Shown here one piece after another: positions 12,121-24,089 of a stretch of DNA of 64,000 nt (within the stretch, counting starts at the first letter, position 1; the number at the start of each line of letters is the position of its first letter). Source of the stretch: Sulfurisphaera tokodaii str. 7 (lineage in GTDB: Archaea; Thermoproteota; Thermoprotei_A; Sulfolobales; Sulfolobaceae); the NCBI RefSeq assembly GCF_000011205.1, contig NC_003106.2, forward strand, positions 1,502,001 to 1,566,000, given 5' to 3'. The notes under the pieces were generated by a model. That model saw only the letters and a list, made by a program, of their open reading frames with translations, had not been told where the DNA came from and ran no database searches. Position numbers and translations under genes: made by a program.

Positions 12121-12788
12121 CCTAACTTCACCATTCCATCCCACTTTCCATTAGCATATTTAACTAATAACTCTGCTGTAAGTTTAGCAGCATAAAATAC
12201 TAAATCTTTTTCAACTCCCGGTACTCCAGCTGAAACAATTAAAACATTTTTAGTTTCTAATGTAATACTTGTAAGCACTGAGTCTCTATGAGGATAAATA
12301 TGCATGACTTTTCCGCTTTCGTCAACCATAATTGGTATTCCTGGACTAACTTTTTCTGGTTCTTTCTTTCCAATTCCATAAAATAGTTCATCACCTTTAC
12401 TTATTATTATCCTCGGATTTCCTATTATTTTATCGATGTCATATAATCCTATCGGTACCAAAGTTTCTGTACTTGATATATTTCCAGAATCTACTACGTT
12501 ATTTATTCTTGGTAATTTCCCGTTTCTTGATACTCTTCTTCTTAATGCTTCTCCACTAGGTCTTATTTTTGTTGGGTCAATCCCTATTTTCCAATAAAAA
12601 TCTCTATAAGCCCTAACTACAGGATTATCCTTTAAGTTTTCAGGATTTTCTCCTTTATACTTCTCTTCAATTTTTTGTAATTCCATTTCAATCAGTTGAC
12701 TATTCTTTTCTACGGTAACGGAGTGAACTTCAGTGAAACCAATAAAAATTCCCAGATTTTTAGCGTCTTCGCATACTTTAACAATCAT
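12117..12788 (-). CDS. B3/B4 (PheRS-like) domain protein
   Basis: A 223-residue protein of the COG3382 family, resembling the B3/4 editing domain of phenylalanyl-tRNA synthetase beta. The core is [37 protein letters not shown], then [21 protein letters not shown]. Free-standing B3/4 proteins are suspected to act in amino-acid or aminoacyl-tRNA handling. It is the middle gene of a three-gene operon (nikR-like, 3-base gap, this gene, TTGA overlap, hom). Confidence 0.82.
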   Translation of the reverse strand: MIVKVCEDAKNLGIFIGFTEVHSVTVEKNSQLIEMELQKIEEKYKGENPENLKDNPVVRAYRDFYWKIGIDPTKIRPSGEALRRRVSRNGKLPRINNVVDSGNISSTETLVPIGLYDIDKIIGNPRIIISKGDELFYGIGKKEPEKVSPGIPIMVDESGKVMHIYPHRDSVLTSITLETKNVLIVSAGVPGVEKDLVFYAAKLTAELLVKYANGKWDGMVKLG

Positions 12789-12791
12789 ATA

Positions 12792-13175
12792 TTAAGTTTC
12801 TGGTGTCGAAACAATAAACCTTACTTTTTTCACACCCTTAAGCTGAGATAGTTTTGCTGTCAATTCCACTAAATCTCTTTTCTTTCCTTTCACTGCTAAT
12901 GCTTCTATGCATTCATTTCCCACATGAATATGCATAACAGAAATTATCTTATCTTCATGTTCATGTTGGAATTTAGTAACTTCAGAAGCGTCCTCATCGT
13001 AAACCAAGTTTATTATACCATAAACAAATGTGTCACTACTCTCATTTTCATCAAGGAAATTTCGTATAGCGATCTGGAAAATTTTGCTTCTATCTACTAT
13101 TTGTTTCTCTTTTAAATATCTTTCTAATCTTTCATATAATTCCCTAGGTATTGATATACTTATTTTTTCGCTCAT
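12792..13175 (-). CDS. NikR-like ribbon-helix-helix regulator
   Basis: A 127-residue regulator with an N-terminal CopG-type ribbon-helix-helix ([20 protein letters not shown]) and a C-terminal ACT-like metal-sensing domain. The high-affinity nickel site of NikR appears intact: a histidine in KFQHEHEDK, then MHIHVGNEC, giving His-x-His and the downstream Cys. It heads an operon with the B3/4 gene and hom, which is not the usual NikR context of nickel uptake genes, so the metal or the target set may differ. Autoregulation through the 30-base divergent promoter is plausible. Confidence 0.82.
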   Translation of the reverse strand: MSEKISISIPRELYERLERYLKEKQIVDRSKIFQIAIRNFLDENESSDTFVYGIINLVYDEDASEVTKFQHEHEDKIISVMHIHVGNECIEALAVKGKKRDLVELTAKLSQLKGVKKVRFIVSTPET

Positions 13176-13205
13176 TTATATAAACCTCTTGGAAAAGTAA
13201 AATAT
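13176..13205. promoter_or_regulatory. Compact divergent promoter nikR-like/tldD
   Basis: Only 30 bases separate the two divergent start codons. ATTTATATAAACC at 13174-13186 can serve as a TATA element for tldD about 25 bases before its ATG, implying a leaderless tldD mRNA. The nikR-like promoter must then reach into tldD. A repressor bound here would affect both genes. Confidence 0.45.
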
Positions 13206-14552
13206 ATGGATTTATTAAAAAAGGCTGAGGAATTAGGGGCTACATTTGCTGATTTAAGAATAATGAAAATTAAAGAACTTTCTTTGACTGTAACTGAAGA
13301 TAGGGAATTAATAACCACTAATGGAATTGACCAAGGGTTCTCATTGAGAGTGCTTTATAGAGGTAATTGGGGGTATAAATCTAGTACTGGTGAAATAGGT
13401 TACGATGACGTTAAAGATGCAATTAACGTAAGTTATGGAGATGAAAAAACGAATATCATTTACATGCCTCCAAAAAAGGATAATGTTGACATAAAAATAA
13501 AATATGATTTTAATAAATTAATTAAAGAAAAATTTAATGATTTAAGAAAAATAAGAGAAAGCGTATTTTCTTTGTCTGATAGGATAAAAAGTGTGAATAT
13601 AAGATATTATGAGTCACATTTTGAAAAAGAATATTATAGCACTGAAGATAGAGAGATTAAACAAAAATATGTAATAAGTGGATTTTCGATTGTTGCAGTA
13701 GCTAGAGAAAATGATATTGTTGCATCAGCCTATGTTTCAAAATCTACATTCCAAGGCTATCCACTAGAAGTATTTGATATCAATGATATTTTACAGACAT
13801 TAAAAATTAGGATAGAAGGACAACTTAAAGGTAAGCCACCAAAAGCTGATAAATACCCTGTTGTATTAGCACCAGAAGTTGTTGGAGTTTTTGCCCATGA
13901 AGCTATAGGTCATTTAGCCGAAGCTGATTTAGCTATAAATGGTATTCTTTATGAATTAAGAGGAAAACAAATAGCTCCGGAATTTTTAAATATAGTAGAT
14001 TCTCCAATAGTGGATTATCCTATGGGTATAGGAGTTACTATTTATGATGATGACGGAATAGAGGGAAGAGATGTTCATATTATAAAGAATGGGGCGGTAA
14101 ACGAATTCCTTACTGACAGATTTTACTCCTCATATCTTGGCCAGAAACCCACTGGTAATGCAAGGGCAGAAGATTTTAGGAATCCTATTATAATAAGGAT
14201 GAGAAATACTTACATATCTCCTGGTTCTTATTCTTATGACGAGATGATTAAAGAGGTAAAACAAGGGATATTGTTAGTTTCTCCACGTGGTGGTCAAACC
14301 AGTCCAGATGGTACTTTCCAGTTTGGAATACAAGAAGCATATAAGATAGAAAACGGAGAAGTTAAAGAACCTCTAAGAAATGTTGGAATTTCTGGTTATA
14401 CAATCGAAACATTAAGAGATATTAAGGCTATATCTAAAGAATTTAATGTTTCTCCTGGTTATTGTGGAAAAGATGGTCAAAGTGTCCCAGTAGGTGTTGG
14501 TGGTCCATACGTTTTAGTTGAAAATATGAAAGTTGGTGGTATAATTGAATGA
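13206..14552 (+). CDS. tldD: TldD metalloprotease-like protein
   Basis: A 448-residue TldD/PmbA family protein. The zinc motif HExxxH is present in [15 protein letters not shown] near residue 230. The conserved C-terminal [20 protein letters not shown] carries the third ligand region. TldD and TldE form a heterodimeric zinc protease that degrades unfolded peptides and, in bacteria, matures peptides such as microcin B17. The tldE start overlaps the end of this gene by eight bases. Confidence 0.92.
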   Translation: MDLLKKAEELGATFADLRIMKIKELSLTVTEDRELITTNGIDQGFSLRVLYRGNWGYKSSTGEIGYDDVKDAINVSYGDEKTNIIYMPPKKDNVDIKIKYDFNKLIKEKFNDLRKIRESVFSLSDRIKSVNIRYYESHFEKEYYSTEDREIKQKYVISGFSIVAVARENDIVASAYVSKSTFQGYPLEVFDINDILQTLKIRIEGQLKGKPPKADKYPVVLAPEVVGVFAHEAIGHLAEADLAINGILYELRGKQIAPEFLNIVDSPIVDYPMGIGVTIYDDDGIEGRDVHIIKNGAVNEFLTDRFYSSYLGQKPTGNARAEDFRNPIIIRMRNTYISPGSYSYDEMIKEVKQGILLVSPRGGQTSPDGTFQFGIQEAYKIENGEVKEPLRNVGISGYTIETLRDIKAISKEFNVSPGYCGKDGQSVPVGVGGPYVLVENMKVGGIIE

Positions 14553-15789
14553 TGTATACACTATTGTCCAAAAAGGAAAGGAATTAGGTTATTCAATTGA
14601 AGTCTTTATGGCAGAACTTAGAGCCGTTCAAATTAAAAGAGAAAGACAGTACCAAAACATGAATATTTTAGATAGAGGATATGGTATTAGAATAATAAAA
14701 GATGGTAAGTTAGGCTTTGCATATGGTAATAGACTTGATAATCTTTTAGATTTAGCACTTGATAGCCTTCATGCGTCTAAAGAAGATAAATTTAATGTTT
14801 TACCATCTCCAGAAAAGATTAGTAAATTAAACTTAAAAATGTTTGATATAGTAAATGCACAAACTAAAATTAATGATTACTTAGCCTTTGGTGATGAGAT
14901 AAGAGAATATGTCAACGTTGTATCCGAGTATTATGAAGTTATGAACTTAAAGGTTAAGATTGTTAGTTCAGAAGGAATTGATGTAGAGGAAGAGAGAAGT
15001 CTTTCCTCAATAAGTTTAAGTTTTAACATAAAGAATGATATTGAAATTAGCCCAGAAATATATGAATATGCAACAAGTAGATCTTTAAATATTAACATAG
15101 ATAATCTTAAGGGTAATATTTTGAAAATGAAAGAAATATTTAAGAAGAAAAGGGTGAAATTAGAAAAACCTATGTCAGAGGGGATTTTTACTCCTAAAGC
15201 ACTTTCAGAGTTATTCTCTCCGTTATTTTCTCATGCAATCTCTTTAGAGAATTATTACAGAGGAAAATCGCCATTAAAAGAAGGAGAAATAATAAACGAG
15301 AAACTAGAAATAAGCGATAATCCTTTAATACCTGAGGCCCCTTATAGTAGATCTTTTGATGCAGAGGGATTACCATCTAAGATAAACTACTTAATAAAAG
15401 ATGGAAAAATTACTCAATTCTTATCAAATACTTACTGGAGTTTAAAGGCTAATAGAGAAAATACACATTCAGCTGCTAGGAACTACTCAGTTCTTCCTTA
15501 TATTTCGCCTACAATATTAGATATAAATGTAAAAAGCGGTTCTGATAACGAAGGAATATTTATAGGTCAAGTACAAGGAGTTCATACTAGTAATTTTGAT
15601 ACTGGAGAATTCTCAGTAGTGATTCCCATAGCATGGAACGAAAAAGAAGGTACAGCATACAAGGAATTAACCTTATCTGGAAATCTAAAGGATTTCATTA
15701 AAGGTATTGAAGGTAGTGTAGGAGAGAAGACAATTTATGGTAATTTGAGTACTTCAGCACTCAGAGTGAAAAACGTTACCATCGTATGA
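14545..15789 (+). CDS. tldE: TldE/PmbA-like protein
   Basis: A 414-residue partner of TldD from the same fold but without the HExxxH site, as expected for the non-catalytic TldE/PmbA subunit. Family features are the [20 protein letters not shown] opening and [20 protein letters not shown], followed by [14 protein letters not shown] near the end. Translation begins at TTG (14545), preceded by GGTGGT and overlapping the tldD stop by eight bases, so the subunits are made together. Confidence 0.9.
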   Translation: MNDVYTIVQKGKELGYSIEVFMAELRAVQIKRERQYQNMNILDRGYGIRIIKDGKLGFAYGNRLDNLLDLALDSLHASKEDKFNVLPSPEKISKLNLKMFDIVNAQTKINDYLAFGDEIREYVNVVSEYYEVMNLKVKIVSSEGIDVEEERSLSSISLSFNIKNDIEISPEIYEYATSRSLNINIDNLKGNILKMKEIFKKKRVKLEKPMSEGIFTPKALSELFSPLFSHAISLENYYRGKSPLKEGEIINEKLEISDNPLIPEAPYSRSFDAEGLPSKINYLIKDGKITQFLSNTYWSLKANRENTHSAARNYSVLPYISPTILDINVKSGSDNEGIFIGQVQGVHTSNFDTGEFSVVIPIAWNEKEGTAYKELTLSGNLKDFIKGIEGSVGEKTIYGNLSTSALRVKNVTIV

Positions 15790-15796
15790 AATATTT
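15787..15796 (+). promoter_or_regulatory. TATA-like element for uspA inside the tldE end
   Basis: AAATATTTAA straddles the tldE stop, roughly 30-40 bases before the uspA start codon. With a start site about 25 bases downstream, it would give a very short leader carrying the GTGATGA ribosome-binding motif. It suggests uspA can be transcribed independently of tldDE. Confidence 0.4.
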
Positions 15797-15830
15797 AAAT
15801 TCTATCTATTCCATAAGAAAAGTGATGAAT

Positions 15831-16259
15831 ATGTTCAAAAAGATCCTCGTAGCTTATGATGGCTCAGATCATGCGGCTAGAGCATTAGATATTGGGATAG
15901 ATTTAGCTAAAAGATATGAAGCAAAACTAGATATCGTAGAAGTTGTAGATACAGCAGCACTATTAGGTATGGGTGTAGCACCTATTCCAGGAGAAGTAAT
16001 TCAACAAGTTTACAATAAGGCAAAAAGCGATATTAACAACGCTAAAGCAAAAGCTCAAAATCAAGGTGTTAAAGACGTTGAAGGTGTAGTTCTTGAAGGT
16101 GATCCAGCAACAGCAATTTTAGAATATGCTGGAAAAAATGGTGTTGATCTAATAGTTACTGGAAGTAGGGGGCTTTCAACATTTAAGAGAATAATTCTAG
16201 GGAGCGTATCCACAAAACTAGTTCAAGAGGCTAAAATACCCGTATTAGTCGTAAAGTAA
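15831..16259 (+). CDS. Universal stress protein, UspA family
   Basis: From the ATG at 15831 this is 142 residues starting MFKKILVAYDGSDHA, the canonical UspA opening. The ATP-binding signature G-x2-G-x9-G-S is present as GSRGLSTFKRIILGSVS near the C-terminus, so it should be an ATP-binding member. Upstream in-frame ATGs at 15786 and 15825 give leaders atypical of the family, and a GTGATG motif precedes the chosen start. It is convergent with birA. Confidence 0.88.
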   Translation: MFKKILVAYDGSDHAARALDIGIDLAKRYEAKLDIVEVVDTAALLGMGVAPIPGEVIQQVYNKAKSDINNAKAKAQNQGVKDVEGVVLEGDPATAILEYAGKNGVDLIVTGSRGLSTFKRIILGSVSTKLVQEAKIPVLVVK

Positions 16260-16275
16260 AAATTCTTCTTTCTTT

Positions 16276-18070
<1,795 letters not shown>

Positions 18071-18072
18071 TT

Positions 18073-18145
18073 ATGATGTCTGAGGCGCTCTATACTGATT
18101 TAGTTGAACGGTGATAGATGAGGTGATCGCTGAAAAAATGATGAT
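18073..18145 (+). ncRNA. Candidate C/D-box sRNA (or overlapping pair)
   Basis: The 273-base gap between sua5 and nuoB holds several C/D elements on the plus strand: ATGATGT (18073-18079, the same C-box variant as the clear sRNA at 6285), CTGA (18095-18098), GTGATAG (18111-18117), a 12-nt guide and CTGA (18130-18133), then a perfect ATGATGA (18139-18145). The first four boxes give a 61-nt C-D'-C'-D unit with a longish 12-nt internal spacer. The last three could instead belong to a second unit lacking a good D box. A GGGTTTAAAAACCC palindrome follows at 18146-18159. Confidence 0.45.
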
Positions 18146-18280
18146 GGGTTTAAAAACCCGTACTAGAGTTTAAAATTGAATAGAAATGTATATACATTTT
18201 TTTCCAATGAAACACAAATTGTACGACTTTTATTAACAAAAGGATTTTAAGAATGCCTCTAATTGTAATATGGGATTATA

Positions 18281-18802
18281 ATGACTGAAGAACTACTTTT
18301 AACAGGAAACTTACAAGAAGCATCTAAGAAAGCAATCCAATGGTTGATAAACAGAAAACCGATAAAGAACTTAATAGATTGGGGTATTTCATTTTCACTA
18401 TGGCCACCACATTTAACAACCAGCTGTTGTGGAACAGAATTTGGAGCTTTTGCTGCAGCTAGATTTGATGCTGAGAGATTTGGTGTTCTTCCATTTTCCT
18501 CTGCAAGGCAAACTAATTTATTAGTTATTGAAGGCACTTTAACTAGAAAAATGGCAAGAGCAGCGAAAATTGTCTATGATCAAATGCCAGAACCCAAATG
18601 GGTAATAGCTATGGGAGCTTGCTCACTTGAAGGTGGAATATTTTGGAACTCCTATAATACTGTCTTACCCTCAGAAATTGGGATTCCAGTAGACATTTAT
18701 GCCCCAGGCTGTCCAACTAGACCAGAAGCATTAGCAAGAGCTATAATAACACTTCAAAAAAGAATAAGAAGTAATCAAACAGTAAAAGCTAAATCTGCAT
18801 AA
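18281..18802 (+). CDS. nuoB: NADH-quinone oxidoreductase subunit B-like (NuoB)
   Basis: A 173-residue NuoB/NdhK homolog. All four ligands expected for cluster N2 are visible: the tandem cysteines in TTSCCGTEFG, one in MGACSLEGG and one in YAPGCPTRPEAL. The protein connects the hydrogenase-like arm to quinone reduction in complex I. It stands alone here, with no nuoC, D, H or I neighbours, so it either joins a complex encoded elsewhere or works in a different assembly. The 3' end overlaps the convergent hypothetical gene by 28 bases. Confidence 0.9.
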   Translation: MTEELLLTGNLQEASKKAIQWLINRKPIKNLIDWGISFSLWPPHLTTSCCGTEFGAFAAARFDAERFGVLPFSSARQTNLLVIEGTLTRKMARAAKIVYDQMPEPKWVIAMGACSLEGGIFWNSYNTVLPSEIGIPVDIYAPGCPTRPEALARAIITLQKRIRSNQTVKAKSA

Positions 18803-19302
18803 TCTACGTCTAATATTTTTCCTTTTACTGGAGTCTTATACTCTGGTTTAACTATAGCAGGTAAATCTGAAATTTCAATACCGTTCCAAAGCTTAAGATA
18901 TTCTTTTATATCATTAATTAATTCTTCTCTATTATTTCCAATTACTGGAACATCATGCAGAATTAGAATCTTGTCTAGATTGTCTTTTTTAAACCCTAAG
19001 AATCGAAGCTCTGCTGTTAAGAACTTTTCTAGTTTTTTTGCTCTTAGGGCTATTATTACTTTGTCGTCATCAATTAATGATGTTAGTCCACCATCCTTAT
19101 TCGCTGTAATAGAATATTTATAACCAGTATACATTCCTTTTTTGCTAACTACAATTAATTCTCTTAGTTTAATGCCCATCTCATTGTATGATATAAAATC
19201 TGGATAATCTTCAGCTAATGATGATACAAACTTCTTAGTAAGAATTACATACTTAGCTTCAGGCTTAAGTATTGATGATATATCTATTCCTTGGAGTTTC
19301 AT
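18775..19302 (-). CDS. Hypothetical protein
   Basis: A 175-residue soluble alpha/beta protein with no recognised domain. Notable stretches are KPEAKYVILTKKFVSSLAED near the start and KILILHDVPVIGNNREELI near residue 120. It converges on nuoB with a 28-base overlap and has a TATA-like ATACTTATG region upstream. It is probably a lineage-restricted gene. Confidence 0.6.
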   Translation of the reverse strand: MKLQGIDISSILKPEAKYVILTKKFVSSLAEDYPDFISYNEMGIKLRELIVVSKKGMYTGYKYSITANKDGGLTSLIDDDKVIIALRAKKLEKFLTAELRFLGFKKDNLDKILILHDVPVIGNNREELINDIKEYLKLWNGIEISDLPAIVKPEYKTPVKGKILDVDYADLAFTV

Positions 19303-19605
19303 AAGTATAAATACGTTTTAATATCTTATCTATTTTTCATTTAATCAAACTTTAATTTGCTTATAAGCTAAATGAACAATTTAAAATATAGAAATAAATT
19401 CCGAATTATTTCCTTGCTTAATAGGACTTAAGATAATTAGTATTATTTACTGATGAATATTTATGTAAAAGATAATTATAAATATCGATGTAAAAATAAA
19501 AAGTATTCAATATCATATTTTTATATTATCTTCTATTCTTTTTAGATTTTTCTTCTATCATTCATAATATTAAATCCTTTTAATCAGAATGCTTAAAAAT
19601 AATTT
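19303..19605. other. AT-rich intergenic region
   Basis: About 300 bases between divergent genes. It is very AT-rich, with no open frame, no tRNA-like or C/D pattern and no clear repeat. It presumably holds the two promoters; GCTTAAAAATAA at 19589-19600 lies just before the M20 peptidase start. Confidence 0.5.
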
Positions 19606-20754
19606 ATGGAAATAGAGGAATTAACCTCAAAATTAATTCAATTTCCTACAGTAAATCCACCAGCTGAAAACCTACATGATTGTGCCTCATTTATAAAAGA
19701 TTATCTTTCATCTCAGGGTTTTTCATCTCAAGTTATAGAGTTTGAAAAGGGCTGGCCAGTTGTTATTTCCGAAAATGGCAATAAAAATGACAAGCTAATA
19801 ATGTTAAACGGCCATTATGATGTTGTCCCTACTGGAGATGTTAATAAGTGGAAATACAATCCTTTTTCTGGAAAGATCATTGATGATAAAGTTTACGGGC
19901 GAGGAAGTACTGATATGAAAGGAGGCTTAGCCGTTTTCATGAAAGTATTTACTGAAATAGCCGATAAAGTTAATTATAACCTTATTTTCACAGCTGTTCC
20001 AGATGAAGAAAGTGGTGGTGATAAAGGGTCAAAATATTTAGCTGATAGATATAAGCCAGATTTAGTACTCATATCTGAACCATCCGGTTCAGATTCTATA
20101 AACATTGGTGAAAAAGGGCTATTGCAAGTAAAGTTAATCGCTAAAGGTAAGGTTGCTCATGGAAGTCTTCCATCTTTAGGTGAAAATGCAATAATGAAAC
20201 TCGTTAAGGATTTAATTCAACTTGAAAAAATAAAAGAGATTGAAATAAAAATCCCAGATAATCTCATAGAAGCGATGACAGCAAGAATACCTTCCGAAAT
20301 TGCTAAGAATGATGTATTGAGGATTTCCTTTAATCCCGGTGTAATTAAAGGCGGAGTTAAGGTTAATGTAGTTCCAGATTACGCTGAAGTTGAAGTTGAT
20401 ATGAGAATACCTCCTGGAATAAATAGTGGTGAAGCATTAAATATTGTAAGGAGTCTTGTGAAACAAGGTGAAATAATACCTCTAGATATCTCAGAGCCTA
20501 ATTATACTCCTCCAGATAATGAGTTTGTGAAAAAATTGGAAAATATTATATATAAACAGCTAGGAATTAAAGCTAAGAAATATATTATTACTGGTGCTAC
20601 AGATGGTAGATATTTTAGATATAAAGGAGTTCCAGTAATAGTTTACGGTCCAGGAGAGCTAGGTATGGCTCACGCTTATGACGAGTTTATTTCATTTAAA
20701 GAATTAAGAAATTCCTATACTGTTATAAAAGATTATTTATTAACCCTCTTCTAG
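19606..20754 (+). CDS. M20 family peptidase/deacylase (ArgE/DapE-like)
   Basis: A 382-residue zinc hydrolase. The metal ligands are visible in MLNGHYDVVPTGD (His and Asp), GRGSTDMKGGLAV (bridging Asp), PDEESGGDKGSKY (catalytic Glu and next ligand) and AHAYDEFI (last His). A dimerisation domain with KVAHGSLPSLGENAI lies between. The family includes acetylornithine and succinyl-diaminopimelate deacylases and carboxypeptidases. Sulfolobales use LysW-linked routes for arginine and lysine, so a peptidase or unknown deacylase role is as likely as ArgE. It overlaps the convergent MFS gene by 15 bases. Confidence 0.85.
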   Translation: MEIEELTSKLIQFPTVNPPAENLHDCASFIKDYLSSQGFSSQVIEFEKGWPVVISENGNKNDKLIMLNGHYDVVPTGDVNKWKYNPFSGKIIDDKVYGRGSTDMKGGLAVFMKVFTEIADKVNYNLIFTAVPDEESGGDKGSKYLADRYKPDLVLISEPSGSDSINIGEKGLLQVKLIAKGKVAHGSLPSLGENAIMKLVKDLIQLEKIKEIEIKIPDNLIEAMTARIPSEIAKNDVLRISFNPGVIKGGVKVNVVPDYAEVEVDMRIPPGINSGEALNIVRSLVKQGEIIPLDISEPNYTPPDNEFVKKLENIIYKQLGIKAKKYIITGATDGRYFRYKGVPVIVYGPGELGMAHAYDEFISFKELRNSYTVIKDYLLTLF

Positions 20755-21990
20755 GTATCTAAAGATTAATGAAGAGATGAATAGTAAAATCCCAGCTGTT
20801 ATGAAGTCAATTCCATAACTTAAATAATGAGTTATATATCCAGATAGAAGACTACCTAGAAAAAGTGCAATTCCAACTACAGTACTATACACACCAAGAT
20901 TTTTACCTTGTGATCTCTCTCCAACGATCTTAAATATCAAAGTATTTGATGATGAATAGTAAATTGCAAAGGCTATACCAGCTGCTAAAGGATAAAATAT
21001 TAATCCCAAAATCAGAATTAATTGACCATAAAATAATAATGTAGAAACGCCAAGTATAAAGTACGAGCCTCCTCTAAGAAGCAGAGATTTATGAGCAAGT
21101 TCAGTCTCATTCTTATCTTTAATTAATTTCTCACTTATTCTAAACCCTATAATTTGAAATATCATCCCCATAGTTATAACTGCAAGAGCTTCTGACTTAT
21201 CTAAACCTTTTACGTAAAGACTTGCTGGATAAACTGTGTTAAAGATTCCACTACTAATGTAAAAGATAACTATAGCAATATAAAGTAAAGGAACGTAATT
21301 TATTGGTTTTTTCAATAGTCTACTAAGTTTAAATAATTTAAAATGATGAGGATTAGGCAAATGTAAAAACATTAATGGTAAATGAAGTAATCGTGTAAAG
21401 AAGGACTCTTTATGATGGAGTATTGCTGTTCTTTCAAAAGTTAAGATTGGTTCTGGCAGAATTTTAACAGAAATGATTGATGTTATAGCCATAATTACAG
21501 CTAATATGAAAATTATTTGAAATATTCTCATATATATTACAAGAAACGTTGATATTAACAATCCGATTAAGGTCCCTATTGATGAAAGAAATGAATATCT
21601 AGAAAATAACGCTCCCCATTCCTTTTTACTAGCAGATTCCATAACTAAAAGATTGAATGGTGTCGTAGACGCTGTTGATGTAAAGATAAGTAAGGAGTAT
21701 CCTAAAGCTATCATTTGAACATTCCTAGAATAAGATAGAAGGAAAAGAGAAAAAGCTGTACCAGAGAAACTGGTGATAATTTGTTTTCTTCTACTAATCC
21801 TATCAGCTGTATAACCCCAGAAGATCGACGAAGGAATTAATACCAGATTACCTAGTGATATTACATAAGCGATATCAAGCGCGTTTCCTCCCAAAGAAAT
21901 AATTTGTAGGGTTATAAGAGTGGATATCGGACCTATAGTAGCATTATAAGGCAAAGTAAGGTAAAGCCATTTTATATTTCTTTTTATCAA
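20740..21990 (-). CDS. MFS transporter
   Basis: A 416-residue, roughly 12-helix major facilitator protein. The cytoplasmic loop 2-3 signature is present as FWGYTADRISRRKQI near residue 60. A long central loop (about residues 185-225) is rich in His and Leu. The substrate cannot be read from the sequence. It is a single gene, divergent from the oxidoreductase operon. Confidence 0.8.
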   Translation of the reverse strand: MIKRNIKWLYLTLPYNATIGPISTLITLQIISLGGNALDIAYVISLGNLVLIPSSIFWGYTADRISRRKQIITSFSGTAFSLFLLSYSRNVQMIALGYSLLIFTSTASTTPFNLLVMESASKKEWGALFSRYSFLSSIGTLIGLLISTFLVIYMRIFQIIFILAVIMAITSIISVKILPEPILTFERTAILHHKESFFTRLLHLPLMFLHLPNPHHFKLFKLSRLLKKPINYVPLLYIAIVIFYISSGIFNTVYPASLYVKGLDKSEALAVITMGMIFQIIGFRISEKLIKDKNETELAHKSLLLRGGSYFILGVSTLLFYGQLILILGLIFYPLAAGIAFAIYYSSSNTLIFKIVGERSQGKNLGVYSTVVGIALFLGSLLSGYITHYLSYGIDFITAGILLFISSLIFRYLEEG

Positions 21991-22121
21991 CTTGAGCTTA
22001 TACAGTAGTATTTATTTTTAAAATTACCTTTCTAATATTTAACAAGGTTAATTATATTAACGTCGGGTTTTAGTAAGTTAAAATTTTTTCGTCATAAGAG
22101 AAAAAAATTAAATGTGGAAAA

Positions 22122-22667
22122 ATGCTTATCGAAATAGCCTTAAGAGGTAGAGGAGGGCAAGGAGTAGTTACCGCGGGAGAATTAATGGTTAAAGCGACAG
22201 TTCTTGAGGATAAGTATGCTCAGTCAATTCCCTTTTATGGAGGAGAAAGAAGAGGAGCTCCGGTTGTATCATTTTTACGTCTCTCGGACAAACCTGTTCT
22301 TTTACATAGGGAAGTATATAACCCGGATGGAGTAGCAGTTTTTGATCCTTCCTTAACTAAAATTATGGATGTAACACAAGGCATAAAAGAAGACGGTTTC
22401 TTATTAATTAACACATCAGAAGCAAAGAAAATTTGGAAAAATGAGTATATTGTGGATGCAACATCAATTGCTAAAGATTTAGGCTTAGTAATAGCTGGAT
22501 GGGCAGTAGTCAATACTACAATGATTGGCGCTTTAGCTAAAATTTTAGGAATGCCTTCTTTAACTTCCTTAGAGGAAGCGATAAAAGAAGAATTTCCTGG
22601 AAAGCTTGGCGAATTAAACGCAGAAGCTGTTGAAAGAGGGTATAAAGAGGTGAAAAAAGTTGATTAA
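22122..22667 (+). CDS. porG: 2-oxoacid:ferredoxin oxidoreductase, gamma subunit
   Basis: A 181-residue gamma subunit with the family opening [19 protein letters not shown] and the [21 protein letters not shown] motif. It begins a four-gene operon in the order gamma, delta, alpha, beta, the arrangement of tetrameric pyruvate (or 2-ketoisovalerate) synthases, and is coupled to the delta subunit by an 8-base overlap. This is distinct from the two-subunit enzyme also common in Sulfolobales. Confidence 0.92.
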   Translation: MLIEIALRGRGGQGVVTAGELMVKATVLEDKYAQSIPFYGGERRGAPVVSFLRLSDKPVLLHREVYNPDGVAVFDPSLTKIMDVTQGIKEDGFLLINTSEAKKIWKNEYIVDATSIAKDLGLVIAGWAVVNTTMIGALAKILGMPSLTSLEEAIKEEFPGKLGELNAEAVERGYKEVKKVD

Positions 22668-22926
22668 AGTCCCAGAAGGAATTCCAATCACAAGACCAAA
22701 AATTGGGTCAGCTGGAAATACTGGATTATGGAGAGTTGAAAAACCTGAGATTCATTATGATAAATGCACTAAGTGTAGGCTATGTGTGCTATATTGCCCA
22801 GAAAATACAATCGATTTGTTAGAGAATTTATTTCCTAAAATTGATTATGATTATTGTAAAGGTTGTGGTGTATGTGCTCAAGTTTGTCCCACAAAAGCAA
22901 TTGAGATGGTTAGGGAGGTGAAATAA
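22660..22926 (+). CDS. porD: 2-oxoacid:ferredoxin oxidoreductase, delta (ferredoxin) subunit
   Basis: An 88-residue double 4Fe-4S ferredoxin with [14 protein letters not shown] and [14 protein letters not shown]. It carries electrons from the TPP subunit to free ferredoxin. Translation starts at TTG (22660) after a GAGGTGA motif at the usual distance, inside the end of porG. It lies two bases before porA. Confidence 0.93.
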   Translation: MIKVPEGIPITRPKIGSAGNTGLWRVEKPEIHYDKCTKCRLCVLYCPENTIDLLENLFPKIDYDYCKGCGVCAQVCPTKAIEMVREVK

Positions 22927-22928
22927 AA

Positions 22929-24089
22929 ATGACTCAAATTTTAAAAAGAAAAGCCTTAGCACTAGTAGGTAATCATGCAGTTGCTTATGCAGTTAAACAA
23001 GCTAAACCACAAGTACTAGCAGTGTTTCCGATAACACCTCAAACTACTATGTTAGAAAAACTTGCTGAATATATAAGTTCAGGTGAACTAAAAGCAGAGC
23101 TTGTAAGAATAGAGAGTGAGCATTCAGCATTAGCAACAATTTATGGTGCAGCAGTAGCGGGTGCTAGAGTATTTACTGCTACTGCCTCACAAGGACTATT
23201 GTACATGGGCGAAATGATATATTGGGCTGGTGGTCAGAGAGTTCCTATGGTAGCTGCAGTAGCAACAAGGGCAATAGCGGAGCCTTGGAGCATTTGGGAT
23301 GATCATCAAGATTTTATGAGTAAAAGAGATGCTGTATGGATTCAAATTATGGCTGAAAACGTTCAAGAGGCTTACGATTTAACACTTCAAGCTTTTAGGA
23401 TTTCTGAAGATGAAAGGGTAATAATGCCTGTAATGATGGGATTTGATGGCTTTATCTTAACTCACACAATGGAGAGAGTTGAAGTGCTTGAGGATTATGA
23501 AGTTGATTCATTCTTACCACCTAGACAATTTAATTTAATTGACTTTTCAGATCCAGTAGGAGTAGGCCCAATAGCACAGCCAGATGAGTATATGAGAATA
23601 AGATATGAAGCTATGAAGGCTATGGAAAGAGCTAAGTTAGTCATCGAAGAAATAATGAGAGAATATGAGAAAATCTCTGGAAGAAAGCAGTACGGACTTG
23701 TTGAATGCTATAAATGTGAAGATGCAAAGTATGCTTTTGTAACTATGGGCGCATGGAGCGGTGATGCGAAAGTCGCAGTAGACAGATTAAGAGATCAAGG
23801 TATTGAGGCAGGATTATTAAAGATTAGAGTATTCAGACCTTTCCCAAGGGAAAAAGTAAAGGAGTATTTGAGGTCAATGAAGGGTGTAATAATATTTGAT
23901 AGAGCTGTATCTTTCGGCTCTGGAGGTATTTTAGCAAATGAAGTAAAATCATCTCTTTATGGATTAGAGGTTCCAGTTTATAGCGTTGTAGCCGGTTTAG
24001 GTGGTAAAGATGTTAGACCCTTACACTTCCAAAAAGTAATGGAAGATCTAATTGAAGGTAGGTTAGAAGAGGAGAGGTGGTTGTTATGA
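22929..24089 (+). CDS. porA: 2-oxoacid:ferredoxin oxidoreductase, alpha subunit
   Basis: A 386-residue alpha subunit. The [12 protein letters not shown] segment near residue 35 and [22 protein letters not shown] near residue 60 are family hallmarks of substrate and TPP-pyrimidine binding. The C-terminal domain has [18 protein letters not shown] and VRPLHFQKV. Together with porB it forms the catalytic core that interconverts pyruvate plus CoA with acetyl-CoA, CO2 and reduced ferredoxin. Confidence 0.93.
   Translation: MTQILKRKALALVGNHAVAYAVKQAKPQVLAVFPITPQTTMLEKLAEYISSGELKAELVRIESEHSALATIYGAAVAGARVFTATASQGLLYMGEMIYWAGGQRVPMVAAVATRAIAEPWSIWDDHQDFMSKRDAVWIQIMAENVQEAYDLTLQAFRISEDERVIMPVMMGFDGFILTHTMERVEVLEDYEVDSFLPPRQFNLIDFSDPVGVGPIAQPDEYMRIRYEAMKAMERAKLVIEEIMREYEKISGRKQYGLVECYKCEDAKYAFVTMGAWSGDAKVAVDRLRDQGIEAGLLKIRVFRPFPREKVKEYLRSMKGVIIFDRAVSFGSGGILANEVKSSLYGLEVPVYSVVAGLGGKDVRPLHFQKVMEDLIEGRLEEERWLL

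Noticed and set aside
19606-20754. Assignment of the M20 gene as argE
   Set aside because: Arginine synthesis here appears to use ArgX and LysW-linked intermediates, and the family is broad, so a specific symbol is not supported.
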